Positions 1 to 8,601 of a stretch of 64,000 bases of DNA are shown one piece after another. Below the pieces are notes generated by a model that was not told the origin of the DNA, did no database searches, and was given only the letters and a program-made list of their open reading frames with translations. Location: NCBI RefSeq assembly GCF_024168045.1, contig NZ_CP100126.1, forward strand, positions 1,195,501 to 1,259,500, given 5' to 3'. This DNA comes from Dorea longicatena. GTDB taxonomy: Bacteria > Bacillota > Clostridia > Lachnospirales > Lachnospiraceae. Numbering within the stretch: position 1 is the stretch's first letter; every line of letters begins with the position of its first letter. Made by a program: the position numbers and the translations under genes.

Positions 1-530
1 TGAATCCGGAGAAAGGAATCAGTGCGGCAGAACGGCTGCATGACATTTCAAGAGAAGAACTTGCAGGGATGCTGGTTGAAAATGCAGATGAACCTTATGC
101 AGAAGAGATTGCAGAAGCAGTTACGGAAAAGATCCGAAAAGGCGGAAAGATTGAAACAACAACGGGATTGCACCAGGTGATCGGAGAGGCACTTGCATTT
201 ATTCCGGAAAAAGAAAGAAAAGAAGCAATACGTAAGTCGAGCCAGCGGGTATTCCAGGCACTTCGTATTGATGTGAATCATGAATTTGAAGTATTGTATG
301 ATTTCCTGGATAAGCTGCCGGGTGTGCTAAAACCGGGAGGAAAAGTGGCAATCCTTACCTTCCATTCGGGGGAAGACCGTCTGGTAAAGAAATCATTCAA
401 ACAATGGAAAAAGGAGGGCCTGTACAGTGAGATCGCAAAAGACGTCATCCGACCGTCCAAAGAAGAATGCTTCCGCAACAGCCGTGCGAAATGCACGAAA
501 ATGCGCTGGGCAATCAGGTCAGAAGAGTAA
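1..530 (+). CDS. rsmH: RsmH-type 16S rRNA m4C methyltransferase (5' partial)
   Basis: The frame is open from base 3, so the gene starts before the window; only about 175 C-terminal residues are present. They match the RsmH/MraW family, which N4-methylates C1402 of 16S rRNA with S-adenosylmethionine. Visible signs are the helical insert region, the RVFQALRI(D/E)VN segment and the FHS.EDR motif (FHSGEDRLVK) near the C-terminus, followed by the basic RNA-contacting tail. In the usual dcw cluster the next gene is ftsL. Here it is an RlmD-type methyltransferase, so this may be a second RsmH copy outside the cell-wall cluster. Family identification is firm; the paralogue status is inference. Confidence 0.88.
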   Translation, partial: NPEKGISAAERLHDISREELAGMLVENADEPYAEEIAEAVTEKIRKGGKIETTTGLHQVIGEALAFIPEKERKEAIRKSSQRVFQALRIDVNHEFEVLYDFLDKLPGVLKPGGKVAILTFHSGEDRLVKKSFKQWKKEGLYSEIAKDVIRPSKEECFRNSRAKCTKMRWAIRSEE

Positions 531-1707
531 AGTACAGAAAAATAAAAAGCAGACACGGAATCAGACTTCTGCATGTAAAATCGATAAAAAATGTGGCGGC
601 TGCCAGTTCCAGAAGATGCCATACAAAGAACAGCTGAAAAGAAAACAGAAGCAGGAAGAAAAATTATTGGGCGGCTTTTGCAAAGTCAGTCCGATTATCG
701 GTATGGAGCATCCATATTTTTATAGAAATAAAGTACATGCGGTGTTCGATCATGACAGAAAAGGAAATGTGATATCCGGCATCTATGCAGAAGGAACGCA
801 CCGTGTGATCGCAGTGGAAGAATGTCTGATCGAAGATAAGAAAAGTCAGGAGATCATCCGTACAATCCGTGAACTTCTGCCGTCTTTTAAGATTAAGACA
901 TATAATGAAGATACAGGATATGGACTTTTGAGACATGTATTGATCCGCAGAGGCTTTGAGACTGGTGAGATTATGGTCGTTCTGGTGCTTGGATCGCCAA
1001 TTCTGCCATCAAAGAATAACTTTGTGAAGGCTTTGAGAAAAGTACATCCCGAGATTACGACCGTAGTACTGAATGTGAATAACAAGCAGACCAGTATGGT
1101 GCTGGGAGAAAAGGAAAAGCCGATCTACGGACCGGGATTTATTAAAGACAGATTATGCGGCTGTACGTTCCGTATTTCTCCAAAATCGTTCTATCAGGTG
1201 AATCCTGTACAGACGGAGATCCTTTATAATACAGCCATGGACTATGCGGAACTGACCGGAAAAGAGACGGTGATCGATGCGTACTGCGGAACCGGTACAA
1301 TTGGTCTGATTGCAGCCAGGAATGCAAAGAGAGTCATTGGAGTAGAGCTGAACAAAGATGCGGTGAAAGATGCGAGAATCAACGCAAAAGAAAATGGCAT
1401 CAAGAATGCCGAGATCTATGCAGGTGATGCGGGAAGATTCATGGTAGATATGGCTTCGAAGAACCAAAAAGCAGATGTGGTATTCATGGATCCGCCGAGA
1501 GCCGGAAGTGATGAGAAGTTCCTTTCTTCTGTAATAAAGCTCGGGCCAAAGAGGGTTGTCTATGTGTCCTGTAATCCGGAGACACTGGCAAGAGATCTGA
1601 AATATTTGACGGGAAACGGATATCAGGCAATGAAGATCCAGCCGGTGGATAACTTCCCGTTCTGCGATCATATCGAGACGGTAGTAAAGCTTGTGAAAAA
1701 GAGATAG
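427..1707 (+). CDS. rlmD: TrmA/RlmD-family RNA m5U methyltransferase
   Basis: Class I SAM-dependent methyltransferase that makes 5-methyluridine in 23S rRNA or tRNA (RlmD/RlmCD/TrmA group). An N-terminal iron-sulfur site is visible (C50, then CGGC at 56-59). A Rossmann glycine motif (DAYCGTGTIGL, near residue 281), the DPPRAG motif and the catalytic cysteine in SCNPETLARD (near 382) are all intact. The GTG start lies 9 bases after a strong AAGGAGG (411-417), giving a 104-base overlap with the upstream gene and a Lys/Arg-rich extension. A GTG at 484 has no ribosome binding site. If the true start is later, only the basic tail is lost. RlmD versus RlmCD specificity cannot be told from sequence alone. 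Confidence 0.85.
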   Translation: MRSQKTSSDRPKKNASATAVRNARKCAGQSGQKSKVQKNKKQTRNQTSACKIDKKCGGCQFQKMPYKEQLKRKQKQEEKLLGGFCKVSPIIGMEHPYFYRNKVHAVFDHDRKGNVISGIYAEGTHRVIAVEECLIEDKKSQEIIRTIRELLPSFKIKTYNEDTGYGLLRHVLIRRGFETGEIMVVLVLGSPILPSKNNFVKALRKVHPEITTVVLNVNNKQTSMVLGEKEKPIYGPGFIKDRLCGCTFRISPKSFYQVNPVQTEILYNTAMDYAELTGKETVIDAYCGTGTIGLIAARNAKRVIGVELNKDAVKDARINAKENGIKNAEIYAGDAGRFMVDMASKNQKADVVFMDPPRAGSDEKFLSSVIKLGPKRVVYVSCNPETLARDLKYLTGNGYQAMKIQPVDNFPFCDHIETVVKLVKKR

Positions 1708-1725
1708 ATAAAGGAGGAAAAATAT

Positions 1726-2958
1726 ATGGGACTTATCAAAGCAGCAACAGGCGCAGCAGGTGGAACACTGGCAGACCAGTGGAAAGAATTCTTCTACTCT
1801 GATTCATTAGACAATGACACGTTGATGGTACGCGGAAAAAAACGTATAGACAGGCATTCATCGAACACAAAAGGACACGATAATGTGATCACGAACGGAT
1901 CCGGAATTGCCGTGGCGGACGGGCAGTGTATGATGATCGTGGATCAAGGGAAGATTGTGGAAGTATGTGCGGAACCGGGAGAATACACATATGATATGTC
2001 TTCGGAACCAAGTGTTTTTTGCGGCAGTCTTGGAGAAGGGATCAAGGCGACCTTTCAGACGATCGGGAAACGATTTACGTTCGGCGGAGATACGGCGAAA
2101 GATCAGAGAGTGTATTATTTTAATACCAAAGAAATTACGGACAATAAATTCGGCACGGCGAATCCGGTATGGTTCCGTGTGGTAGACAAAAGAATTAATC
2201 TTGATAAAGATATCGAGATCCGCTGTAACGGAATCTATTCGTTCCGTATCACAGATCCACTGTTATTCTATACAAGTCTCGGCGGAAATGTGACGGACTG
2301 CTATGAGAAAGACCAGATTGCTCCACAGTTAAAGACGGAATTCGTGAATGCCCTGCAGCCGGCATTTGCGAAGATTGCAGAGCTTGAGATCCGCCCAAGT
2401 CAGATCCCGGCACATTCGATGGAAATCAGTGATGCGATGAATGAGATTCTGACGAAGAAATGGTCAGAACTCAGGGGAATCTCAGTTGTATCGGTTGCAT
2501 TCAATCCGGTCACGATCAAGGATGAGGATGCAGAAGCGATCAAGCAGGCACAGAATACTGCTATGTATACAGATCCGAGTATGATGGCTGCAACGCTTGG
2601 CATGGCGCAGGCAGAGGCAATGAAGAGTGCGGCAGGTAATCCGAATGGAGCAATGATGGGCTTCATGGGTATGAATATGGCGTCCGGTATGAATGGCGGG
2701 GCGAATCTGCAGGGTCTTTATAACCAGGGGGCAGAGAAACGTCAGCAGGAAGAACAGGCAAGACAGATGGCTGCACAGGAACAGTCTGCACAGCAACAGA
2801 CCGGAAGCTGGACTTGCAGCTGTGGCACTTTGAATGAAGGAAAGTTCTGTATGAACTGTGGAAGTCCGAAGCCACAGGCACCGGAGAACTGGATTTGCAG
2901 CTGTGGAGCTGTAAATCATGGGAAATTCTGTACAAACTGCGGCAAACCATTTGCTTAA
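1726..2958 (+). CDS. ydjI: SPFH-domain protein with two C-terminal zinc ribbons (YdjI-like)
   Basis: A 410-residue protein with an N-terminal SPFH/virion-core-like domain (about residues 1-290), a Met/Gln/Ala-rich linker, and two short zinc ribbons at the C-terminus. Each ribbon has paired cysteines (CSCG...CMNCG and CSCG...CTNCG). It resembles B. subtilis YdjI, which with YdjG and YdjH recruits PspA to stressed membranes. The start follows AAGGAGG at 1711-1717. The next two genes are the YdjG-like and YdjH-like partners, so the cassette is in the order I-G-H. No pspA is adjacent. Function in this organism is inferred from the B. subtilis work. Confidence 0.85.
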   Translation: MGLIKAATGAAGGTLADQWKEFFYSDSLDNDTLMVRGKKRIDRHSSNTKGHDNVITNGSGIAVADGQCMMIVDQGKIVEVCAEPGEYTYDMSSEPSVFCGSLGEGIKATFQTIGKRFTFGGDTAKDQRVYYFNTKEITDNKFGTANPVWFRVVDKRINLDKDIEIRCNGIYSFRITDPLLFYTSLGGNVTDCYEKDQIAPQLKTEFVNALQPAFAKIAELEIRPSQIPAHSMEISDAMNEILTKKWSELRGISVVSVAFNPVTIKDEDAEAIKQAQNTAMYTDPSMMAATLGMAQAEAMKSAAGNPNGAMMGFMGMNMASGMNGGANLQGLYNQGAEKRQQEEQARQMAAQEQSAQQQTGSWTCSCGTLNEGKFCMNCGSPKPQAPENWICSCGAVNHGKFCTNCGKPFA

Positions 2959-2995
2959 GAATTACGATTGGATGAGACTCAGATAAGGAGTATAT

Positions 2996-4060
2996 ATGTC
3001 TGCTATAAAAGAATATAAATGTCCGGCCTGTGGAGGAACGATGGAATTCGACAGTACTTCCCAGAAGATGAAATGTCCTTACTGTGATACAGAGATTTCG
3101 GTGGAAGAATATGAAGCACTGAATGAATCGCAGACGAGTGAGGACAAAAAAAGCGGACAGACGGAAAAAAGCACGAAAGAAAGCACTTTTGTTACATATA
3201 TCTGTGAATCCTGTGGAGGAGAGATTACGGCCGATAAGACGACCGGGGCAACAACCTGTCCGTTCTGCGGGAACCGTGTTGTACTAAAAGGGCAGTTTGA
3301 AGGCGGATTAAAACCGGACTATGTCATTCCGTTTAAGCTGGATAAGAAAGCGGCAAAGGCGGCTTACCAGAAGCATCTGGAAGGAAAAGCTTTTGTACCG
3401 TCTGTTTTTAAAGAGGAAAATCATATTGATGAGATTGTAGGAATTTATGTACCATTCTGGCTGTTTGATATGGAGACAAATGCACTGGTTACTTATGATG
3501 CAGAACGATCAAGAGTATGGATGAGCGGTGATGTAGAATATACAGAACATGAATTCTTCAAGATTGAGCGTGGAGGAACGATGGCATTCGAGCATATTCC
3601 GGAAGACGGATCAAGGAAGATGGAAGATGATCTGATGGAATCTCTGGAACCATACGATTTCAAAGATGCTGTGCCGTTCAAAGATCCGTATCTGGCAGGT
3701 TATGTGGCAGAACGGTATGATGTGGAAGCAGATGAGTGTAAGAAACGGGCAAAAAAACGTGCAAAGGCAAGCATAAAGCGGGAACTTCGGGACACAGTGA
3801 AAGGCTATTCGATCGTAAAACCGGTTTCAGACAATGTGAAGATTCAAAAGGCATCTCAGAAATATGCACTGTATCCGGTGTGGATATTAAATACAACCTG
3901 GCGGGATCAAAAGTATGTATTTGCCATGAACGGACAGACGGGAAAGATGGTAGGAGATCTGCCGGCAGATAAAGGCGCATTTTGGAAGTATGTTGTATCC
4001 AGAGGACTGGTGATCGGAGTCATACTTTATGCACTGATGTGGCTGACGGTTCTGATATAA
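2996..4060 (+). CDS. ydjG: TFIIB-type zinc-ribbon membrane protein (YdjG-like)
   Basis: A 354-residue protein starting with a zinc ribbon (CPACGG...CPYCD, residues 9-31) and a second one (CESCGG...CPFCG, about 75-98). These are followed by a mixed alpha/beta region rich in charged residues and a single C-terminal membrane helix (about residues 332-352). This layout matches YdjG, a membrane partner of the SPFH protein YdjI in the Bacillus Psp response. It sits 37 bases after the YdjI-like gene with its own AAGGAG, and 16 bases before the YdjH-like gene, so the three are co-transcribed. Biochemical activity is unknown. Confidence 0.82.
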   Translation: MSAIKEYKCPACGGTMEFDSTSQKMKCPYCDTEISVEEYEALNESQTSEDKKSGQTEKSTKESTFVTYICESCGGEITADKTTGATTCPFCGNRVVLKGQFEGGLKPDYVIPFKLDKKAAKAAYQKHLEGKAFVPSVFKEENHIDEIVGIYVPFWLFDMETNALVTYDAERSRVWMSGDVEYTEHEFFKIERGGTMAFEHIPEDGSRKMEDDLMESLEPYDFKDAVPFKDPYLAGYVAERYDVEADECKKRAKKRAKASIKRELRDTVKGYSIVKPVSDNVKIQKASQKYALYPVWILNTTWRDQKYVFAMNGQTGKMVGDLPADKGAFWKYVVSRGLVIGVILYALMWLTVLI

Positions 4061-4076
4061 GAAAAGGAGAAAAGAC

Positions 4077-4907
4077 ATGAAACGAAAGAAAACAAGACGG
4101 TATATATCCGGTATGATCGTGGCAGTTCTCCTGTTTCTACTATGCGTAGTTCAGAATGTAAATGCAGAAGATGTACCGGCTGGCAGCGAACTGCCAAGGC
4201 TGGTAGATGATGCAGATATCCTAACAGACAGTGAAGAAAAAGAACTGAATCAGCAGTTGGATACAGTTAGCGAGGAGCAGGAGTGTGACGTGATCATAGT
4301 GACTGTGGATTCTCTGAATGGAAAGACCGTGGAAGAATATGCAGATGATTATTATGATGACAACGGCTATGGGTATGGAGAAAACGACAGTGGGATTCTG
4401 TTTCTGGTGGCAATGGATGACCGGCAATGGAATATATCTACAAGTGGAGATGCGATCACGGCGTTTACGGATGCCGGGCTTGCATACATGGAAGACCAGT
4501 TCGTACCAGATCTGAGTGACGGAGCGTATCTGGACGCATTTTCGAAATATACATCGTTGTGTGATGATTTTCTGACACAGGCGGAGAAAGGAGAGCCGTA
4601 TGATACGGGGCACCTTCCGAAAAAGAAGGTATCACCATGGTGGATAGCGGGAGATCTGCTGATCGGCGCCATGATTGCATTTGTAATGGCAATGATCAAA
4701 AAAACAAAACTCAAATCCGTAAAATCCCAGGTAACGGCAGCCGAATATGAAAAAGCGGGCAGCCTGGATCTGACGGTCAGGACGGATCACTTTGTGAACC
4801 GTGTCGTAACAACAAGAAAGATCGAACGGAAGCAGGAAAGCGGTGGAAGTTCTGTGCATACCGGATCTTCCGGTAAGAGTCATGGAGGCCGCAGTGGTAA
4901 GTTTTGA
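4077..4907 (+). CDS. ydjH: TPM-domain membrane protein (YdjH/YgcG-like)
   Basis: A 276-residue protein with a signal-like N-terminal hydrophobic stretch (about residues 10-30), a TPM/Repair_PSII-type domain (residues 40-170, with the LTDSEEKELN and GILFLVAMDDR segments typical of the fold), and a membrane helix (about 185-205). The cytoplasmic C-terminal tail ends in a Ser/Gly/His-rich stretch. It completes the I-G-H set with the two genes upstream. In B. subtilis YdjH is a membrane anchor for YdjI. The Ser/Gly tail is common in TPM proteins. Start supported by AAAAGGAG upstream. Confidence 0.8.
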   Translation: MKRKKTRRYISGMIVAVLLFLLCVVQNVNAEDVPAGSELPRLVDDADILTDSEEKELNQQLDTVSEEQECDVIIVTVDSLNGKTVEEYADDYYDDNGYGYGENDSGILFLVAMDDRQWNISTSGDAITAFTDAGLAYMEDQFVPDLSDGAYLDAFSKYTSLCDDFLTQAEKGEPYDTGHLPKKKVSPWWIAGDLLIGAMIAFVMAMIKKTKLKSVKSQVTAAEYEKAGSLDLTVRTDHFVNRVVTTRKIERKQESGGSSVHTGSSGKSHGGRSGKF

Positions 4908-5086
4908 TCAGGAACTCAGGTGAAGAACGGCCGATGGATAAGACGATTTTCAACGGAAGAATTTATGAGTGAATAAAATGGATATAAATAGACATTTTCT
5001 CTGGATTGTTGGTTTTATGATCTGAAAAAAAGAGCTATAGTTAAAGTATACAAGACAGAATATACTTGCGAAAAGGAGGAAGTGTT

Positions 5087-5716
5087 ATGATTATTTGTAT
5101 CGGAAGAGAATTTGGAAGCGGCGGTCATGAAATCGGAAAAATAATTGCAGAAAAACTGGGGATGGAATTATATGACAGGGATCTGATTGACAAGGCAGCA
5201 GAAAAGATTGTTGCAATGCCCAAAGAAGTTCTGGAAAAGGCGGATGAGAAAAAACATAATCCATGGCTGCATCAGGTGTGGTATGATGTGCCGAATCAGG
5301 AACTCAACGGAATGACAGCCAATGATACACTGCATCAGGCATACAGTTCTATTATCCGGGAGCTGGCAGAAAAAGCAAACTGTGTGTTTGTCGGACGTTG
5401 CGCAGATTACATACTGGAACAGGCAAACCTTGATCATATCAGCCTGTTTATAGCTGCACCGTTTGAGTGGCGTGTACAGAGAAAGATGGAACAGCTTTCC
5501 ATAGACGAGAAAGCGGCAACTTCGCTGGTTAGAAAGAAAGACAAAGACAGAAAAGCATATTATGATTATTACACCGGAAGAAGCTGGGGCAGACCACATA
5601 ATTATGATCTGTGTATTAATAGTTCTAGACTTGGAATTGAAGTGACAGCAGAAAAGCTGGTAGAGATGATCCGGGAACTGGAAAAAGCTATGTCTCCTGT
5701 TAATTTTGACCTATAA
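5087..5716 (+). CDS. Cytidylate-kinase-like P-loop protein
   Basis: A 209-residue protein of the AAA_26 cytidylate-kinase-like family common in Clostridia. The N-terminus carries a nucleotide-binding P-loop variant (GREFGSGGHEIGK), then DLIDKAAE, a central VGRCAD segment and a lid-like basic stretch (VRKKDKDRKAYYDYYTG). I chose the ATG at 5087 because AAAGGAGG ends 6 bases before it; the upstream in-frame TTG at 5066 would place the ribosome binding site inside the coding region. The family's substrate is not established, and it is distinct from the essential Cmk. It is a single-gene unit ended by the hairpin at 5715-5771. Confidence 0.8.
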   Translation: MIICIGREFGSGGHEIGKIIAEKLGMELYDRDLIDKAAEKIVAMPKEVLEKADEKKHNPWLHQVWYDVPNQELNGMTANDTLHQAYSSIIRELAEKANCVFVGRCADYILEQANLDHISLFIAAPFEWRVQRKMEQLSIDEKAATSLVRKKDKDRKAYYDYYTGRSWGRPHNYDLCINSSRLGIEVTAEKLVEMIRELEKAMSPVNFDL

Positions 5717-5771
5717 AAAAACTGCAATTGATAATATTGTTATAACGGTATTATCAATTGCAGTTTTTTTA
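5715..5771. terminator. Bidirectional intrinsic terminator
   Basis: A near-perfect inverted repeat reads AAAAAACTGCAATTGATAAT ... ATTATCAATTGCAGTTTTTT. It has an A-run on one side and a T-run on the other, so it can end transcripts arriving from both sides. It lies exactly between the convergent cytidylate-kinase-like gene (plus strand) and the formate/nitrite transporter gene (minus strand), overlapping the stop codon of the first. Confidence 0.92.
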
Positions 5772-5774
5772 TCT

Positions 5775-6614
5775 TTATTTACAGTTCTTTCCGTGAAGAT
5801 AGAAAAATAAGCCGCCGATGATAAATCCACCGCCTATAATATTACCGATTGTAACAGGCAGAAGATTGACAAGAAAGAAATTTTCCCAGTTCAAAGAAGC
5901 AATCTGACTTCCGGTGATGCCGTATAATTCCTTTGCTTTGGCAACATAATCCGCATTCATGGAAGCAAAGATTCCGGCCGGGATATAATACATATTTGCA
6001 ACGCAGTGTTCGAAGCCGGATATAACGAATGCCATGATCGGGAAGAAGATGGCGAGGGATTTTCCGGCAATATCTTTTGCAGTAGAAGCCATCAATACTG
6101 CAGCGCATACCAGGATGTTACATAAAATTCCGGAGATCAGAGCAGGCAGAAAAGACAGGCTGACTTTTCCGAGAGCTACTTTTATTGTAAATGCACCGAG
6201 AGCACCATTGGTGTAATTATACTGTCCGGACAGATATACCAGATACGCGAGAGCAACTGCACCGACCATATTTCCGAAATATACAATTACCAGAGTACGG
6301 ATGAGAGAAGCAACGCTGATCTTTCTCTTAATACATGCCATCGTCATCATACAATCTCCGGTGAACAATTCTCCTCCGATAAATACAATCATCATCAGAC
6401 CTACCGGGAAGACGCATCCTGCAACCAGACGCGCAAGCCCTACATTTGAAATATCATGCATGGCAACATTACTGGACTGAGCACCGAGTGCGATGCAGAC
6501 ACCAGCCATGATTCCCATAAAGAATACTTTCTTTTTAGAAGTCGCAGCTTTTTTTACAGCACCGTTCATATTGGCCTGTACAACTTCCTGCGGAGTGTTA
6601 AACATTGAATCCAT
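5775..6614 (-). CDS. Formate/nitrite transporter (FNT family)
   Basis: A 279-residue polytopic membrane protein of the FocA/NirC channel family, which moves formate, nitrite or hydrosulfide across the inner membrane. Six hydrophobic segments are visible. Family signatures include GVCIALGA early, the GGELFTGDCMMT motif (re-entrant loop region) and the C-terminal NIIGGGFIIGG. The ATG at 6614 is preceded by GGAAAGGG; the longer open frame upstream has no ribosome binding site and no homology-like character. It is monocistronic on the minus strand. No formate lyase or nitrite reductase gene is adjacent, so the anion cannot be assigned. Confidence 0.88.
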   Translation of the reverse strand: MDSMFNTPQEVVQANMNGAVKKAATSKKKVFFMGIMAGVCIALGAQSSNVAMHDISNVGLARLVAGCVFPVGLMMIVFIGGELFTGDCMMTMACIKRKISVASLIRTLVIVYFGNMVGAVALAYLVYLSGQYNYTNGALGAFTIKVALGKVSLSFLPALISGILCNILVCAAVLMASTAKDIAGKSLAIFFPIMAFVISGFEHCVANMYYIPAGIFASMNADYVAKAKELYGITGSQIASLNWENFFLVNLLPVTIGNIIGGGFIIGGLFFYLHGKNCK

Positions 6615-6743
6615 AATAACCCTTTCCTTTAGTAATAGTTTAATAAAAATATCACATAAAATATAACATGGATAACAAAGCAGGGGCAACCTGTAATCGC
6701 AATGTTTATGCTCTTTTTTACATACAGTATCGGAAAAATATGT

Positions 6744-6749
6744 TATAAT
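6744..6749 (+). promoter_or_regulatory. Probable -10 element for the small Cys protein
   Basis: TATAAT with a weak CATACA-like -35 about 17 bases upstream. It lies 52 bases before the small gene at 6801 and is divergent from the transporter gene. Confidence 0.5.
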
Positions 6750-6800
6750 CGATGAAAAACAGAGAAATTCAATTATCAAATCAGAAAAAGGAGAATTACG

Positions 6801-6980
6801 ATGGCTCAGAATAGCTGTGAAAGCTGTACTTATTATACATACGATGAAGATTATGAAAGTTATATGTGCGATATCAATATGGATGAAGATGAATATATGC
6901 GTCTTATATCTGACCAGCATTATCAGTGTCCTTATTACCGGAATGGGGATGAGTATATGGTGGTGAGGAAGCAGATGTGA
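6801..6980 (+). CDS. Small Cys/Asp/Tyr-rich protein (DUF6472-like)
   Basis: A 59-residue open frame, too short for standard ORF cut-offs. It starts with ATG after AAAAGGAG (6786-6793) and has a TATAAT 50 bases upstream. The protein is acidic and Tyr-rich, with four cysteines arranged as CESC near residue 6, C23 and CPYY near 43, and a repeated DED pattern. This matches my memory of the DUF6472 family of small Clostridia proteins, which probably bind a metal through the cysteines. Its stop codon is directly abutted by the 615-bp repeat at 6981. Function unknown. Confidence 0.75.
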   Translation: MAQNSCESCTYYTYDEDYESYMCDINMDEDEYMRLISDQHYQCPYYRNGDEYMVVRKQM

Positions 6981-7595
6981 TTGGGATTTAATTCAGGAAG
7001 GCTGTGGATACCCGAACCGGAATAAAGCTTGGAAAGGTGTTCCTGTTCAGGTTCCATCGGCGGGTCAATTCTAAAGGGGCAAAATTCTGCTAAAAGCAGG
7101 CTTTCAAAATTTGAAACTCGGCATACGCCTCAGACAGTCAAATTTTGAAAACCCAACGCAGAATTTTATCCCTTAAGAATTACCAACGCCTCTTTCACAT
7201 TCACTGGAACGCCTTTCCAAGTTTTATTCCGTGTGTATCAAATGCCTCAAGAATTAATGGCAAATGCGTAACCGTAGTGGCCTCCACCGGGTTACACTTC
7301 CGGGCATTTTATTTATTAACATTCGCTGCCAGTCACGACTTGAAGGAAACAATAGATAAGGATTATTGTGAATGTGGAATGCCGTTAGAAACAGTTAGAG
7401 AGTCAGAAGCACCGTTAAAGGAACGAAGCGAACGTGTTTGAGGCGAACGCCGAGTTTGAGCGTAGTTCCTTTGCTTTTAGGTGATTCTGACTCTCTTAGT
7501 GTTTCTTATGGTATGGAACCTGAACAAGAAGCCTTATCTATTGTTTCCTTCAAGGACTGAGAGGCCGCTTCCCCAGTTAATAAATTAAATCCCAA
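6981..7595 (+). repeat. 610-bp palindromic-dimer repeat, copy 1
   Basis: First of three copies of an unrecognised structured repeat. It is bounded by inverted ends TTGGGATTTAATT and AATTAAATCCCAA. Hairpin 1 (about 6991-7258) pairs 7019-7037 with 7212-7230, 7071-7090 with 7158-7177, and 7095-7104 with 7138-7147, capped by GGC-ATAC-GCC (7110-7119). A central hairpin lies at about 7268-7295 (GTAACC...GGTTAC-like with GTGG/CCAC). Hairpin 2 pairs 7340-7361 perfectly with 7532-7553 and 7384-7413 with 7480-7511. Hairpin 2 is a diverged inverted copy of hairpin 1. The repeat begins at the base after one stop codon and ends at the base before the convergent bioB stop codon. The open frames inside it are not real genes. 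No target-site duplication is evident. Confidence 0.9.
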
Positions 7596-8567
7596 TTACG
7601 CAGATTCTATCTCGTAAGTGAATCCGGCATCGGTTATCGTCTGGATTGTATCGTTGATTCCCTGTCCACCGGCAGTAAGGTAACCGGAGGCAAAGATGGA
7701 GTCGACCACACTTAATAATTCTTTTTCATGTCCTTTAAAATACACTTCACGACCTGCGGCGCATCGGATATCAGACTGCGGGACCAGGAGTCTTGCAAGG
7801 CAGAGGACTTTCATTCCATATTCATAAGTAAGCCCGGAGATATCCTGATCGCCAAGAGGAGTACCGGGAATCGGAAGCAGGAAGTTGATCGGAAGAGCTT
7901 CCGGATTGATCTCTTTTAGTTCCAAAAGCATATCGACCACATCTTCTTTACTTTCTCCCATACCGATGATACCACCGCTGCAGATTTCAAATCCGAGCCG
8001 TTGAAGCATATGTATATTTTCCACACGCTGGTCAAAGGTGTGCGTAGTACAGATATGACTATAATAATTACGGCTGCTGTTCAGATTGTGGTTGATGCGG
8101 TCAAGCCCGGCATCTTTCAACATTCTGGCCTGCTTTTCAGTTAAGAATCCAATGGAGCAGCAGAGATGGGTTCCGGTTTCCTTCATCTTGCGGATACGCC
8201 CGGCAAGCTGTTCAATATCGGCATCGGTGAATCCCATACCACTTAATCCGATGCAGTGGCGGGAAAGATGATATTCATTTACAAAATCATTATCATTATA
8301 TAATTTGTCGTCGTCTACCCATTTGTAAGTGTCGATGTCTGCATCAGAACGGCAGGATTGTGCGCAGTAAGCACAGTCCTGAGTACAGTTGCCACTGCGG
8401 ACATTGGTCAGAATATGAATGCTGACACGGTTTCCTTTATATTTTTTACGGAGAATCCCGGCACGTTCGATGAGCATATCTAACTGATCATCAGGAGTAT
8501 TAAGAATTTCAATGGCTTCTTCTCGTGTTAAAATGGGATCTTCGTGTGTGTGAATTTCTGAAATCAT
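7596..8567 (-). CDS. bioB: Biotin synthase
   Basis: A 323-residue radical SAM enzyme that inserts sulfur into dethiobiotin to make biotin. The [4Fe-4S] motif with the BioB pattern CxxxCxxC is present (CTQDCAYC, about residues 60-67), as is the YNHNLNSS-like segment (INHNLNSSRNYY) that binds substrate. The GGIIGMGE and FLLPIPGTPL segments follow. ATG at 8567 follows GGAAGG. Two BirA-type operators lie upstream (8602-8674), so expression should fall when biotin is plentiful. No other bio genes are in the window, so the cell may rely on imported dethiobiotin. Its 3' end abuts repeat copy 1. Confidence 0.93.
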   Translation of the reverse strand: MISEIHTHEDPILTREEAIEILNTPDDQLDMLIERAGILRKKYKGNRVSIHILTNVRSGNCTQDCAYCAQSCRSDADIDTYKWVDDDKLYNDNDFVNEYHLSRHCIGLSGMGFTDADIEQLAGRIRKMKETGTHLCCSIGFLTEKQARMLKDAGLDRINHNLNSSRNYYSHICTTHTFDQRVENIHMLQRLGFEICSGGIIGMGESKEDVVDMLLELKEINPEALPINFLLPIPGTPLGDQDISGLTYEYGMKVLCLARLLVPQSDIRCAAGREVYFKGHEKELLSVVDSIFASGYLTAGGQGINDTIQTITDAGFTYEIESA

Positions 8568-8601
8568 GGTGTTACCTTCCTTTATATGTAGTATAAATCA
8601 C

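Noticed and set aside
7145..7441. 98-codon open frame in repeat copy 1, with related frames at 12317-12523 (minus) and 48731-48937 (plus)
   Set aside because: They coincide with the central and hairpin 2 parts of the repeat, lack ribosome binding sites, differ in length and N-terminus between copies, and substitutions follow base pairing, not codons.
6981..7595. Repeat as a simple MITE with target-site duplication
   Set aside because: The inverted ends fit, but the flanks of the three copies show no consistent direct repeat; GCAGAT near both sides of copy 1 is not matched in copies 2 and 3.
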